A stretch of 64,000 nucleotides of DNA from Owenia fusiformis (GCA_903813345.2 CAIIXF020000010.1:13335181-13399180); one strand, 5' to 3'; positions 12,751 to 24,090 are shown, numbered from the stretch's first letter. Translations and numbers: made by a program. The notes: a model not told the origin generated them from the sequence alone.

Positions 12751-12825
12751 GTTGGTGGGGGCGTCTTTGTCGGAGGTGGGGGCGTCTTTGTCGGAGGTGG
12801 GGGCGTCTTTGTCGGAGGCGCAGTC
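12751..12825 (+). repeat. short minisatellite, 21-bp unit, three copies
   Basis: Three copies of GGTGGGGGCGTCTTTGTCGG, with one extra base per unit. The tract is strikingly G-rich against the AT-rich surroundings. It is open in two frames, but repeat purity explains that better than coding. Confidence 0.7.
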
Positions 12826-13174
12826 AGATGCGTCAGAGGCCCCCTTGGGACTAGACAAATATATCAAATATTGTTTGGATGTTGATGAAGTGATTAAAGT
12901 TCATACTGAAGTGGTTAAATGCCCATATGATATTGTTTACTCAACCCTCATTTAAACTCAATTAATTGCTTCCATTCACTCATAAAGATAACACATTGTG
13001 TGTGCAATATGTGGCCTGTTGTGGACTTATAATACTCAGGGTGAGCCAAAAAAGGTAACAAAAACAAATTCTAATAAATCAGTCATCAAGCACGGGTTCA
13101 AAATCACATTTAAGGGGATTGTACCTTGTTCTTCATTCTATCAAGTTCCATGAATTAAGGAATAAATAATGATA

Positions 13175-13432
13175 GGCCATTCAATATGGTGAAATTCAGC
13201 ACGATTTGGACAGAATGTCGTACTGACGTTCTGTCCAACGGAGGGGGGATGTTAGACATTGTTTCTTTTCATGTTAGATCATGGTTTTGGGATAGATAGG
13301 GTCTACTTTTCTTATGACAGATTTACACTTACAGTTTGCTTTTCTTGTTGGGTTTCTTTAAAGTTTTCAGTCACCCTTCCCTTTGGCATTTGCGCTTATA
13401 TATTCGTGCAGAATTCACCATATTGAATGGCC
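13175..13432. mobile_element. MITE-like element, 258 bp
   Basis: The ends GGCCATTCAATATGGTGAA and its near complement form inverted repeats of about 26 bp. The interior has no open frame. Only one copy is in the window, so mobility is inferred from structure alone. Confidence 0.5.
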
Positions 13433-13513
13433 TGTTATTATATGAGTGATATATGGATTTCAGTGCTCTGATTGAGACAAGAAAAAATTATAGGAGAGGC
13501 GGGTAGAGCAATA

Positions 13514-13722
13514 GAACTAGAATAAGAGAACATGTACATGTAGCTAGAGACGCCTTAGGAATCAACCCAGACAAGTCTGTAATCGCTCAGCATTCAATTA
13601 ATGAAGCACATAAGATAAACTGGGATTACAAAATCATCGACTCAGAATCCAAGATTAAGGAAGCTACCCATATTCACAAAATCGAACCTGGATTTAACAG
13701 AGACGTATTTCCCTGCTTGGGG
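13514..13722 (+). mobile_element. Penelope-like retroelement fragment, GIY-YIG endonuclease tail
   Basis: About 70 codons read with the endonuclease tail of Penelope-like elements: an RxREH start, then a serine/asparagine-rich linker, AHxINWDYKI, IKEATHIHK and FNRDV. These match the family pattern EH...GH.I.W......KEA.HI......NRD from memory. Only this 3' scrap remains; the reverse transcriptase is absent, so it is an old, 5'-truncated copy. Confidence 0.7.
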
Positions 13723-13844
13723 TTGCTAGGTCAAAGATCAAGTCAAGGTCAAATCTACCAGTTTCCCGCCAAATTCAGACATCTTGAGAAAGGCAAACAG
13801 CTATTGTTGAAAGCTCGATAATTCTATTAAAGTGTGCGCCTGAC

Positions 13845-14017
13845 CCGGTGTAAAAGGGTAGGAGGTCCCATCAAATTATGGTCCTACTCTCCATTGATTT
13901 ATATGGTGACCTAAATACAACTCTTTTCCTAATTATCTTATACGCAATCAGGGCCAGTAAGGGCCGTTAAGAAAGGGGACCATAATCCCTGGTGGACCAT
14001 CATTTCTTTCACACCGG
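13845..14017. mobile_element. MITE family D, copy 1 (173 bp)
   Basis: The ends are CCGGTGTAAAA and TTTCACACCGG. A second copy of exactly the same length lies at 37668-37840 with the same interior, including a shared GGGCCAGTAAGGGCCGTTAA block. It is non-coding and non-autonomous. Confidence 0.75.
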
Positions 14018-15127
14018 CTACGTATAGCACAGAGTTTATACTGGCGGATTAGACTAGTTCATTTTTTATATGTGTGTGAAAGCTTTCTCTTATTTGCGTT
14101 TTTTCGTTTAGTACGGTTTTGTTATAATTGCCGAGGTCATATAACCGGGATAAAACAATGATTATCGTTGACTGCCCACACACAAAACATACGTTGAGTG
14201 AACAGTGTTATTACAAACAACAGGCTTTAGAATACAAAGCGTAGTGTGATAATAAGCTGCACACTACCACTGCTGCATGTACATATTACTAATTTACCAG
14301 GGCTCCCAAAGAGTGGATAGGGAGGTTGTGTTTGTCACTTTTAAATTTTACATTTCAAAATTGTCATTTTACATGTCATAATTTGTTGGTTTCATTCGTT
14401 TAGCCAATCAAAACATTGTAAAACAATAAATTGTCTGTTACGTACAATCAATTTTGTTAAGTTTTGATTAGTTGTCAGAATAAAGTTACGTTCATCTGAA
14501 TCCATGTATGAAAACAAAAATCCTATTTTCACTTCAAAATACTTCAGTGAGATGAAGGCTCGGAATTGTCACATGCAATAACTTATTGTCGTATTCGTTA
14601 TTTTATCTTCTCGATAGTAGCATTTAGTCGCACATTTGATGCTAGGTCACCTTGTCGCGTACCTCTTGGTGAACCCCACATTTATGTGTGCACTCATGGA
14701 AGTAAATTCCCCGGTGTAGCCGAGAGCCACAAACTTTTCAACAGGTTCGAAATGACCAATTTCTCTCATATATACTCTAAATATTTTATTATTTAGCACC
14801 TTCAAAGTATTGCTAATAACCATATGTAATTTCAATAAGGAAACTTATCTGGCTACATATAAATTCAATATCAACACTAGCTGTTCTCTCAACACGTCCT
14901 GGCTTACCTTGTGGTGACAAACCCTGGGTTTTCGCTATTTATAGTTTATCAACACCTGGACGCATGCGCATTTTATACTTTATCGGGCACTTTAAGGTTA
15001 TTGAATTGAGGAATTTTGCTCTACATTGTGATTATATTCTTTTTTGAATGTCATTTCGGTACACAATTTAAAAAGACTTTGAAAATCGTGAGCAATAATT
15101 AAATCCATGGGCTTTCATTTGACAGAT
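14018..15127. other. gene-free stretch
   Basis: AT-rich sequence with small open frames that match nothing I recognise. It contains the promoter-like site pair at 14934-14970 described separately. Confidence 0.4.
14934..14970 (-). promoter_or_regulatory. promoter-like site pair (NRF1-like plus TATA)
   Basis: Reading the minus strand, an NRF1-like TGCGCATGCG (14961-14970) is followed 18 bp later by TATAAATAGC (14934-14943). A GTAAGC donor-like sequence follows at about 14906. No coding exon was found downstream, so this may be a chance pairing or the start of a non-coding transcript. Confidence 0.25.
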
Positions 15128-15598
15128 CACTGGTGATCCACTTGATAACGCTGGTTACTGAAACGATTCGATTCGGTAACAAAATGTCGGAACATCGAAG
15201 GTACGATTTTTCTTTTTTCCTTATTTCACATGCTGTAGGCAGAATTCCCACGACATTTTTAACACAAACGTGTATCAGTCAGTACCATATGTTTAAGAAA
15301 ATGTACATATTTGCGAACAAATAGAAACGGTTTTCGAAAAACAGTTAAGATCTGCACTTTTAACCCAAACCGTTTATGTAACTTAAGTGAAGAATTAAAT
15401 CGACGATTCTGTTGTCTTCTGGGCTATTTTTTCGCAAACATATATATTTTATAAACCATATAATACTGATATACGTTTGTGAGAAAAAACGTCGTGAAGA
15501 TTCTGCCTACAACACGTGAAATAAGGAAAAAAGAAAAATCGTACTTTTGACGTTCCGACATTTTGTTACAACCAGCGTAATCGAGTGGATCACCAGTG
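15128..15598. mobile_element. foldback MITE family B, copy 2
   Basis: Same ends and palindromic interior as the copy at 2664. Flanking AGAT on both sides is consistent with a slightly decayed 5-bp target duplication. It sits just past the last defensin-like exon found (15666), on its 3' side, and may hide or replace a terminal exon. Confidence 0.85.
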
Positions 15599-15665
15599 AG
15601 ATAAAAAAATATATTTTCAAACTTGGAGTCTTTCTACAATTTGTTATTTGAGAAAAAATACTTAC

Positions 15666-15788
15666 CGCAGCAGTAAGGCTTCGGGGGCTTCTTTCCGTTC
15701 GGGCATTTAAATGTATCATCGTATTCTTCTCCATGTTTGCAAGCTTTGTTCTCCCGGCAAATTCCGTTGTCTGGTTCACACAACTTGA
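15666..15788 (-). CDS. defensin-like gene exon 5: domain 4
   Basis: Young duplicate of exon 4 with the same cysteine spacing. Its replacements make it slightly basic (8 K/R against 7 D/E by count). It ends in a strong GTAAGT donor, implying a further exon to the left that I could not find before the foldback element at 15128-15598. Confidence 0.75.
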
Positions 15789-18700
15789 CTAAAACATAAA
15801 ATAATGCATATTTTCCTATAGCAGAACATAAAGCAGAGCTAGGACTGCGTTTTTGAACTGCCAGGGGCACAAGTAAATTGCATATAATATTTAGTTTATA
15901 TAGTATTTAGGTATCAAGAACAATAAGCCCCTGTGTTGCAAATTACATGCTCACACGTTTTCAGCAAGAACAGCGCATTCAAGCGCACTTACACCGCTAA
16001 TAGACGAGTTTCCATAGCTTTTAAGTCTCCCTAATTCTCGTTTTTATGAGATGTTAACCTCTAACAACTAATTTTTCTTTCTTTTTAATAGCATATTTGA
16101 ATTCAGTGAAAAGTTTTCCACAATAATAACTTTGATTTATACAGTTATGTCATTCAAATCATTTTTCATGACCTTTTAAAAAACGTGGGCCCAATCTCCA
16201 TTAATGCAATGCTAAGATTCTTAGAACCCTGGTTTATTCGTTTGACAACCCAAAATTTCATGATTAATCACAAAAGGTACTTTGACAGCAGGATTGATTG
16301 ATTGCAGGGTCATGACATTTGAGATTCAGACAGATCCGACCAACAGTTTTTAATAAATCATTAAATTGAGTGACTATCGCAAGTTTATAACATGGCGGAC
16401 GGCTATGGCAGTCAGGCGACTGCGACATCTATAATGTCAGTTTATTCAGCTATTTAGAAACTACAGTGTATACTATGACAATGTGTAATTTGCACTGCTG
16501 GGCTTATTGTTCTTTTCAGTGATGCCTGGGATGAAAACTCATTTCAAAATCCTCTGAAATATACTTGTTACTTCGCAAGAATATGTTCAATATCAGCTAT
16601 GGACCCTCATCTAAAACAACTTTGGTAATCGTGAGCAATAATTGAACAGATATATACAATATTTTCAAACGTGTAGTCTTTCTCAAAGGGAGGAGGAAAA
16701 GTAGTGCAACAGATTTCGGACAGTACAGTCATATGTTGGATTTTGGCTATTTTCTGAGGATTTAAACAGGTGCATATGTAAGGCCAATGCATCCTCCAGG
16801 AAAAGCACTCCTAGAGATGATTAAATAATTTCGACTTTGAGACAAATTCAAATTCAAACTTACCGCAGCAGTAATGCTTCGGGGGCTTCTTTCCGTTCGG
16901 GCATTTAAATGTATCATCGTATTCTTCTCCATGTTTGCAGTCTTTGTTCTCCCGGCAAATTCCGTTGTCTGGTTCACACATCTCGACTAGAACATAAAAT
17001 AATGCATATTTTCATATAGCAGAACATCAAACAGAGCGTATATTTTCTTGTAGTCTTGCTTCGAGTACTTAACTCCAGCTACGCAGCTCACCTGTTGTGA
17101 GTTTATCGTGTGTATTTAATGAGTTTTAAAAATCTGAACTTTGTCATGATATGTTATTTCTGATATCAGTTTATTCAGTTTAAATATGTAAGAACAGATT
17201 TTACATAAAATTGATATTATATTGTATTATGTTGTACTGTATTGTAGAATTTTTCTTCCTTCATAATCAAACATTACAATATATTAACAAATGGTTATTA
17301 AATTGAAAAATGTATATGATATAGCATCAATAATTATTGCTAATTTTGCTATAACTTTTGTTTTCTTGCTTTTTTCTTCATGAAACCTTCACAACTAAAC
17401 GAACATAAATATTCACAACTAATGGAACATATCTGACCTTATTCCATCAAAATTTGCTGACAATTAACTAAGTATGGACAAAGTTACGATTGGTGACTAT
17501 GGTAACCATTGCCATGGGTATGGGGGCGCAACCTTAAGGATTTCTATGATAAATCATTGTTATACATCAAATAAACACTACTTGATGAATAAAAACTGTT
17601 GATACGGATTGTACTTGCATATTCGGATTGTACTTATATATAATTGTTCAGCAGATTAGTCTATGTCACCTGAGTGAGTCATAATGACATCACTAATGTT
17701 GCAAAATATTTTTGATATGCTAAAACATTGAAGTGGCCCATTAAATATGGCATATCAATATATTATATAATTTTTGCATTGACAATCTTTTTGAAATATA
17801 TGGAGAAATATTTGATGATTAAAATACTTAATACTTAAAATGATCAATAAACTTTTTCTGAAAAATGGCGGGAAATTTGAATATTTGATAAATGAAATGC
17901 TCACAATTTTTTGCAAATTTTTTTTCAAGTATATTTAAAGTCATGATAAATAGGAAATAAATTATAAAAAATATTTTCAAACTTTACATGGGGACTTTAA
18001 CAAGATACTATTTTAAATCAACCAATCTTTCCTTTGTACAATTACAATATTGAGAGACCTAAACACGTTGTGTATGTATCGTTTTGTTCCAATGAGGTTC
18101 GGAAAGATGCCTCGTTTCATTCCAAACATATGATACCAAGAACAAAACAGTGTCTGATGTGTTTTCTAAAACAATATAGAGAAAAGTTTATATACTTTTT
18201 TCAAATTAAAATGTTTGCATTCAAAAGATGATCATTAAATTGACGATGTTTACAATTTTCAGAATTTTTTAATGACCATATTTGGCGAGCAATACCTCAT
18301 TGGTATATTCCGTATTTTACGTATTTTACACTCGAAGATAGAGACAGAAACCCCTCCTTGGAGGAGCCCTGTTTTCTTTTATGTGCACAGGTACACAGAC
18401 ATACAGGTACACACCACAGCCTTTTATACGAGTCGTGAACCACTCAGTCAAACACCCAGAATTACATAACGCACAAACAAACTTGTCTGAACCGGGAATC
18501 GAACCCTGGGCCAAGCGATATTGGTAACCTTGACTCTCTCTGCCACTGGGCCATAGCGGGTGTTCAATTCAGTTCGCTATATCGATACCAATCCTTTTTT
18601 GTATGATTAAAAAACTTACCGCAGCAGTAGGGTTTCCTTATGCTTCGGCACATGAATGAATTACTATATTCTTCTCCATATTTAGGACAATCTTCTTTTT

Positions 18701-21700
18701 TCTCCCGGCAAATTCCGTTATCTGGTTCACACTCTGGAACATTGAAATAATGCACATTTCCCTAGAACAGAACATCAAGTAAAGCATATATTTTCTGGGA
18801 GGGGCTAATCTTGCTTCGCACAAGTATAAAAATCGTGTGTATTCATGCTTTTTCCGCTTATCAATCAAACGGGTACTTTTAATGGAGTAAAAGGAGTTTT
18901 GAAATCTTAACTTTGTCATGAAGTGTTTTATTTCTGATATAAGTGTATATAGAAAATTTGTAAGAACAGATTTTACATGAAATTAAAATTCTTAATATTG
19001 TATTGTATTGTGTTGTGTTGTGTTGCATTTTAGGACTTTTATTCCTTCATACAGGGTGTTCAAAAAAAACGCAACCCAAAGAAATTGCTATATCTTGAAA
19101 AATACTTGTTCAATTATGTTCATTTTTTCAGGAAAGGAAGAAGAGACTGTGTATGTATAGCTCCTGTAGTTGGTTAGTTGTAAAACATGATGCATTGGAC
19201 ACCTGCTCAAGAGGCAGTTGTACTAGGAGAATACGAAAAACCCAGTCAGGGCTGACTGCAACCGCAAAAAAACTAAATTACTTCCTAGCCATAGTGTTTT
19301 GGCTCTTCAAATTTGGCACAAATCATCTTCATTCACTGTATGGTAAATCTACAAAGTGAAATTAAAATCACTTTAGGGACTTGACAGTTATGGTCGAAAT
19401 GCTTTCAAATCGCAGTCAAACGCCCTGGTTCCAGCAGACTTCAGAAGGTATTTTGACCATGACTGTAAAGTCCCTGAAGGGATTTTGATGAAACTCCACA
19501 AATTCACCACACATTGAATGAGGATAATTTGTGCCAAATCTGAAGTGTCAAAACACTATGGCTAGAAAGTTGTTAGGTTTTATTCCTGTGGCAGTCACCT
19601 CTGACTGCGTTTTTCGTATTCTCTTAGTACAACTGTCTTTTGGGCAGGTGTCCAATGCATCATAATTTACAACTAACCATTTACAGGAGCTATACATACA
19701 CAATATCTTCTTTCTTTTCCTAAAAAATGAACATAATTGAATTAGTATTTTCCAAGATATAGTGATTTTCAATTCGTGTTTTTCGTATTTTCCTTGTACA
19801 ACTGCCTTTTGAGCAGGTGTACAAGACATCATGTTTTACAACTAACAAACAACAGGAGCTATACATACACAGTCTCTTCTTTCTTTCCTGAAAATATGAA
19901 CACAATTGAATTACAATTTTCCAAGATATAGTGATTTTCCATTCACGTTTTTCGTATTTTGCTAGTACAACTGTCTTTTGAGCAAGTGTCCAAGATATCA
20001 TGTTTTACAACTAACTAACAACAGGAACTATACATACACAGTCTCTTCTTTCTTTCCTGAAAATATGAACACAATTGAATTACAATTTTCCAAGATATAG
20101 TGATTTTCCATTCACGTTTTTCGTATTTTGCTAGTACAACTGTCTTTTGAGCAAGTGTCCAAGATATCATGTTTTACAACTAACTAACAACAGGAACTAT
20201 ACATACACAGTCTCTTCTTTCTTTCCTGAAAATATGAACACAATTGGATTAGAATTTTCCAGGATATAGCGATTTCTTTGGGTTGCGTTTTTTGTATTAC
20301 ATACAATATGTATTGTATTAATTGTATTGTATTGTGTTCTGTTCTGTTGTGTTGTGTTGTGTTGTAGGACTTTTATTCCTTCACATTCCTTCAAAATACA
20401 AACAATATATATATACATAAACGAATATGTATTTTTATAATTGTTAGTAAATTGACACCAAATAGTTCCACCGCAGCATGCACCTAATAATTTACTATAC
20501 TTCCATCAACTCCATTTAGGAGTTAGGTCTTGGATTAAACTTACTTCTGACGCAGCACCTTCGAATCGACCTAGGGCATCCTTTTACTTTGACCGCTACT
20601 TCACTCGTATTACATTTTTTCTTGCAAGTTCCATCTGGAGGGTCATCGGTACAGGCTAAAACATCAAATTACTCAATTTTCCCATGGCATATACTCAAGA
20701 AAAACTTTTTTGGTAGTCTTGCTTCTGTTACTTTTGACCCCTCCCTTCTATACACTATATATTTCATGTGTACGAACAAAGTGATATGGAATTCATTGTA
20801 AAATAATATGTACAGGGTGATCATTAAGTTCTGGGAATTGGTCTGCCATTTCAAGATCTCTCAACCATTTGAGTTGAAATTTTCAGCAGGTGTACATTGT
20901 ATAATTATGAATTGACAAGCAATGTTTCATATACATATCACATCTACAATTTATTTTATTGTAATTACAAAAAAAGTAAAAGTGGTCTGCGGGTCAGCAA
21001 ATTTTGACTGATGTTAATCTGATAATTTCCTGCCAAAACATATTCATCTTGCCTAGATGGTTGCTTCAAACTACTTGTACTAGAGGCAGAACAGTACTCT
21101 TGAAGTCATTTATTCAGAAGTATTCTTCATTGCTGAGAGGATCATTTCATTTATAATTGTTTCCATTAGCCTGGACGCACATGCGTTGTTGACAAACCTA
21201 GTCCATAAAGATGTGTTCCAGTCCTCCCTTTTGTATCCCTTGAAGATTTGCCAAGGCCGTTGAAATCAGTCCCTTATCAGAATCAAACTTATGACCTCTC
21301 ATATAATGCTTTAGCACCCAAAATGTAGTGAAGCCTAATGCTTCATCTGGTGAATATTGTCTGGTGAATATGGGGCAGTAATAACTTGTGTGAACCCTAA
21401 TTCTTCAAGAGTAGTATGGGCAGCTTGAGTAATGGGAAGGAGCTTAGTCATACTGGAAAACTCCCCGCTATTTTGAGTCGTAATTCTGACTTTGGGATCC
21501 TGATGAATGATACGAAAATAGAGCAAAGTACACTCTTATATAACAATACAGATGTTACTTTAGAAACTGAAGTTAGGAGTATTTGAAAATATGAAAAATC
21601 ACAGAAATATGTCTACCAAATAGGTATTTATTAACCATACTTTTGGATCAAGCAAAATTAGAATTCATTTTTATTTAACTTGACCCGCTACGCCATTTGT

Positions 21701-24012
21701 CATGTTGCTATAGTAACAATTATTATCCATTGTGACATCAGATGACAATGAGACTGTTCTATCCAACCCAAAATTACATTCCCCATTTACCTTGAAAATT
21801 TCAAGTAAATTGGTTGAAAAATAATGAAATGACAGATAAATTCCCAGAACTTAGTGATCACCCTGTACATGTAGTTCATTCATGGAACGAAGCGTGAAAC
21901 TTTCCACAAATTATCAGGACACATTTTCCTACGATTTGAGAGAACAAATGTTTCTAAACTATATTTGACCTTTTTTAAACTAAAGACCTTTTAGATCTTT
22001 TTACCAGGTCAAATCACAAATCTTAAGTTAAATTTGAATTTCTGAGAACTTGTAGATGATTTTTAAAAAAATTAAGCCAATTTCAAGCAAGTTGAAAAAA
22101 CACATTTTTGACTTTTTTGACCTTGAGAAGGTCAATGATTGTCAAATCTCAAATCTATAGTCAGATTTGAACTTCTGAGAACCCGTAGATGATTTTGAAG
22201 AAAACATTTAATCAATTTGAAGCAAGTTGAAAAATACATTTTGACCTTTTTTAATCTTTTTGAATTTGAGAAGGCCATTGAAGGTCAAATCTAAAGTCAG
22301 ATTTGAATTTCTGAGAAGTTGTAGATGATTTAGAAAAATGATTGGTCAAAAAAAGTTGAAAAAGTTGAAAAAATACCTTTCTGACCTGTTTTACCTTGAG
22401 CAGGTCATTGAAGGTCAAATCTCAAATCTATAGCCAGATTTGAACTTCTGAGAACTCGTACATGATTTTGAAAAAAAATTTAATCAATCTGAAGCAAGTT
22501 GAAAAATACCTTTTTGACATTTTTAACTCTTTTGACCTTCTAAAGGTCATTGAAGGTCAAATCTTAAACTTGAACTTCTGAAAACGTATAGATGATTTTG
22601 AAAAAAGTTGAAGTCAGTCTAAACAGTATTTGTTAAGTTATTGGAAGTTTTAAGAATTTGTTACAGACACAACCCGCCAATCATAAACCTTTTTTTACCT
22701 TGAAAAGGTCATTAAATCAGATTTGAACTTCTGAAAACTTGTACATGATTTTGATAAAAAATGAAGTTAGTCTAAACAGTATTTGAATTAAGTTATTGGA
22801 AGTTAAGAATTTGTTACAGACGCCAACCAAATTTGTTACAGACGCCAATCACTAACCGCCAACCACCAACCGCCGTCACAAAAAAACGGAGACCATAACA
22901 AAATATCACCACTTATTGGTGGTGGCATAAAAAAGTTATAGGCCACCTTAAATAATAGGGAACGTAGAAAGATTTACGCTTCGTTGTATGAATGAACTAT
23001 TGCCCTGTTTTTCACAATTAACGTAAAGGAGCTGTTTTCAGTTTTCATTCAAAGACTTAGTTTTGTCGTGCACAATTATTTCATTTATCCTGTATACGTA
23101 AAGTATTAACTTTGGCATGTTTGGTGCAATGACTTATAAAGTTCTAGATATCAATAAATCATAATTTATTGAGTTATTTTAAGGAAAACTGTTTGAAGCT
23201 GAAACACATTCTATTAGATATTATATCAAAAGTTATTTCTTTCATTTATTAGTCTCAACACTGGAGACTTATGAAGTGGACATTTGCATTTTTGGGAATG
23301 TTGAAAAGAAGGTGAGATCTCAGATCTCTTTCTCGCTCGTATTAATATTTGTCAAAATCTTGAATTATGCAATCAATGGGAGATATACCTTTACATATAT
23401 TTAACATTGAAGTGGTATTTCTTCAAACTTTTTCGTGTGAGCAATATAATAAAATACAAGAAAAAACACACATGTAATGCACCATTCAAAAGTTTGCGTG
23501 AGACCCCCCACGCGGGCATGGTAGGGAATTTGACAAAAAAATTAGCCTGTCTAATTCCTTACCCCGGGGCCAAATAAATGTGTCAATTTCCCTACCCTTG
23601 AATCAATAAATCTGGTCAAATATTCGCAATTCCCGGGTCCTTCCACCATTTGAAATCTATTTTTAAACATCAGATTTCCTGATGCTAGTAAATGTTGAGG
23701 GATACACGTGCAGTACTTTGTTAATGTCAATATTTTAATTAGAGACACCATATATGGTCATAAATTCTTCGCGGATAGTCCACTACACATGCTACAATTA
23801 GTTTATAAATGAAAAGTTCGCTTAAGATTAAACCTAATGAAATCAAAAAGATCGCAAAATATTGCAAAGATGAGTCAATAAACTAATTTTAGATATAAAC
23901 CAACCATCACTTAATCGAAGCACATGTGATACTTACGTGGGTACTGTCCACTTGCAAAATTCTGAATGACGGCAAAAGCAACGATGCAAACTAACAAAGT
24001 TAGAGAATTCAT
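15666..24012 (-). CDS. secreted protein with four beta-defensin-like domains (five exons found, 3' end unresolved)
   Basis: Minus-strand gene. Exon 1 (23937-24012) encodes a signal peptide; exons 2-5 (20545-20655, 18620-18733, 16864-16986, 15666-15788) each encode one six-cysteine domain ending in CC. Every border is GT-AG and every intron is phase 1, so the exons join in one open frame. Cysteine spacings are C-x8-C-x3-C-x11-C-x6-CC, C-x6-C-x6-C-x12-C-x7-CC and, in the last two, C-x6-C-x5-C-x11-C-x10-CC. They fit the beta-defensin plan, including a glycine two residues before the second cysteine. Beta-defensins act on microbial membranes outside the cell; that role is inferred from the fold only. 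Exon 5 ends in a good donor but no terminal exon was found. Reading into its intron gives a stop after about 11 codons (near 15634), so retention could end the protein. Confidence 0.75.
16864..16986 (-). CDS. defensin-like gene exon 4: domain 3
   Basis: Forty full codons, spacing C-x6-C-x5-C-x11-C-x10-CC. Nearly the same as exon 5: five base differences in 123, all changing the amino acid (K/E, L/M, A/D, P/H). It is the most acidic domain (9 D/E against 7 K/R by count). Flanking intron sequence is also shared with exon 5, so the duplication took intron with it. Confidence 0.8.
17681..18001. mobile_element. partial copy of the 1420-2499 element (right end)
   Basis: Shares GACATCACTAATGTT, the TGAAGTGGCCCATTAAATAT block and the right end GGGGACTTTAA with the element at 1420-2499. 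Only about 320 bp is kept. It sits in the intron between domains 2 and 3 of the defensin-like gene. Confidence 0.6.
18340..18563 (-). mobile_element. tRNA-derived SINE
   Basis: The minus strand carries a pol III A box, TGGCCCAGTGG (18543-18553), and a B box, GGTTCGATTCC (18495-18505), in the spacing of a tRNA head. A non-tRNA body rich in TGTGTACCTGT follows. A true tRNA is unlikely because the acceptor arms do not pair and the sequence runs on. It lies in the intron between domains 2 and 3 of the defensin-like gene. Confidence 0.7.
18620..18733 (-). CDS. defensin-like gene exon 3: domain 2
   Basis: Encodes a domain starting CEPDNGIC and ending CRSIRKPYCC, spacing C-x6-C-x6-C-x12-C-x7-CC. 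It shares CEPDNGICRE with domains 3 and 4 and RSIR with domain 1, placing it between them. The acceptor is TTCCAG; the donor GTAAGTTTT. Confidence 0.8.
19052..20294. mobile_element. mariner/Tc1-type element remnant with 169-bp tandem expansion
   Basis: Starts after TA with CAGGGTGTTCAAAAAAAACG, and GTTGCGTTTTTT marks the opposite end; the last few bases of that end are lost. On the right, four units of about 169 bp begin near 19685, 19854, 20023 and 20192. Each contains a short piece resembling the transposase N-terminus (WTPAQ- or WTLAQK-like) on the minus strand. The single left copy is in the opposite orientation. It sits in the intron between domains 1 and 2 of the defensin-like gene. Confidence 0.6.
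20545..20655 (-). CDS. defensin-like gene exon 2: domain 1
   Basis: Encodes CTDDPPDGTCKKKC, an 11-residue loop and CPRSIRRCCVR. Spacing is C-x8-C-x3-C-x11-C-x6-CC. This domain is the most basic of the four (9 K/R against 4 D/E by count) and closest in spacing to vertebrate beta-defensins. It is also the most diverged from the other three. Confidence 0.8.
20813..21865 (-). mobile_element. mariner-type DNA transposon, degraded
   Basis: Flanked by TA on both sides, with inverted ends CAGGGTGATCATTAAGTTCT and AGAACTTAGTGATCACCCTG. On the minus strand, pieces of a transposase are readable: AHTTLEELGF followed by APYSPD, the position of the mariner PYSPDL motif, and a C-terminal GHKFDSDKGLI-like stretch. 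The first catalytic region was not found. It lies in intron 1 of the defensin-like gene. Confidence 0.8.
21960..22830. repeat. degenerate tandem repeat, unit about 135 bp, six copies
   Basis: Units centre on GTAGATGATTTT at about 22052, 22185, 22321, 22458, 22588 and 22741. Each contains GAAGGTCAAATCT and TTTGAACTTCTGAGAA. They have diverged considerably. Non-coding; within intron 1 of the defensin-like gene, directly beside the mariner copy. Confidence 0.65.
22831..23936. other. rest of defensin-like gene intron 1
   Basis: AT-rich intron without recognised repeats except short ACCGCC/ACCAACCGCC direct repeats near 22855-22875. No extra six-cysteine exon was found here. Confidence 0.4.
23937..24012 (-). 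CDS. defensin-like gene exon 1: signal peptide
   Basis: The ATG at 24012 opens 25 codons beginning MNSLTLLVCIVAFAV, a short polar start and a hydrophobic core, then ASG as a likely cleavage site, followed by QYP. The exon ends after one base of the next codon at GTAAGT. A TATA box lies about 80 bp upstream, supporting this ATG as the true start. Confidence 0.8.
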
Positions 24013-24090
24013 CTTTGTTTAATGTATTGTCCAGTGACAGTGATTACTGAACGCGCACCGTGAATTTCTGCTCATTGAACCAGAGTTTGG

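Noticed and set aside
16391-16456. Short open frame after ATGGCGGAC in a CG-richer patch
   Set aside because: Only about 21 codons, no donor, inside a defensin-like gene intron; the start may merely be a YY1-like site.
18495-18553. Functional tRNA gene
   Set aside because: A and B boxes are present, but the acceptor stem does not pair and the sequence continues as a SINE body.
20460-20485. Extra defensin-like CC end (TGCTGCGG) near the domain 1 exon
   Set aside because: No cysteine framework upstream of it and no splice sites; chance match.
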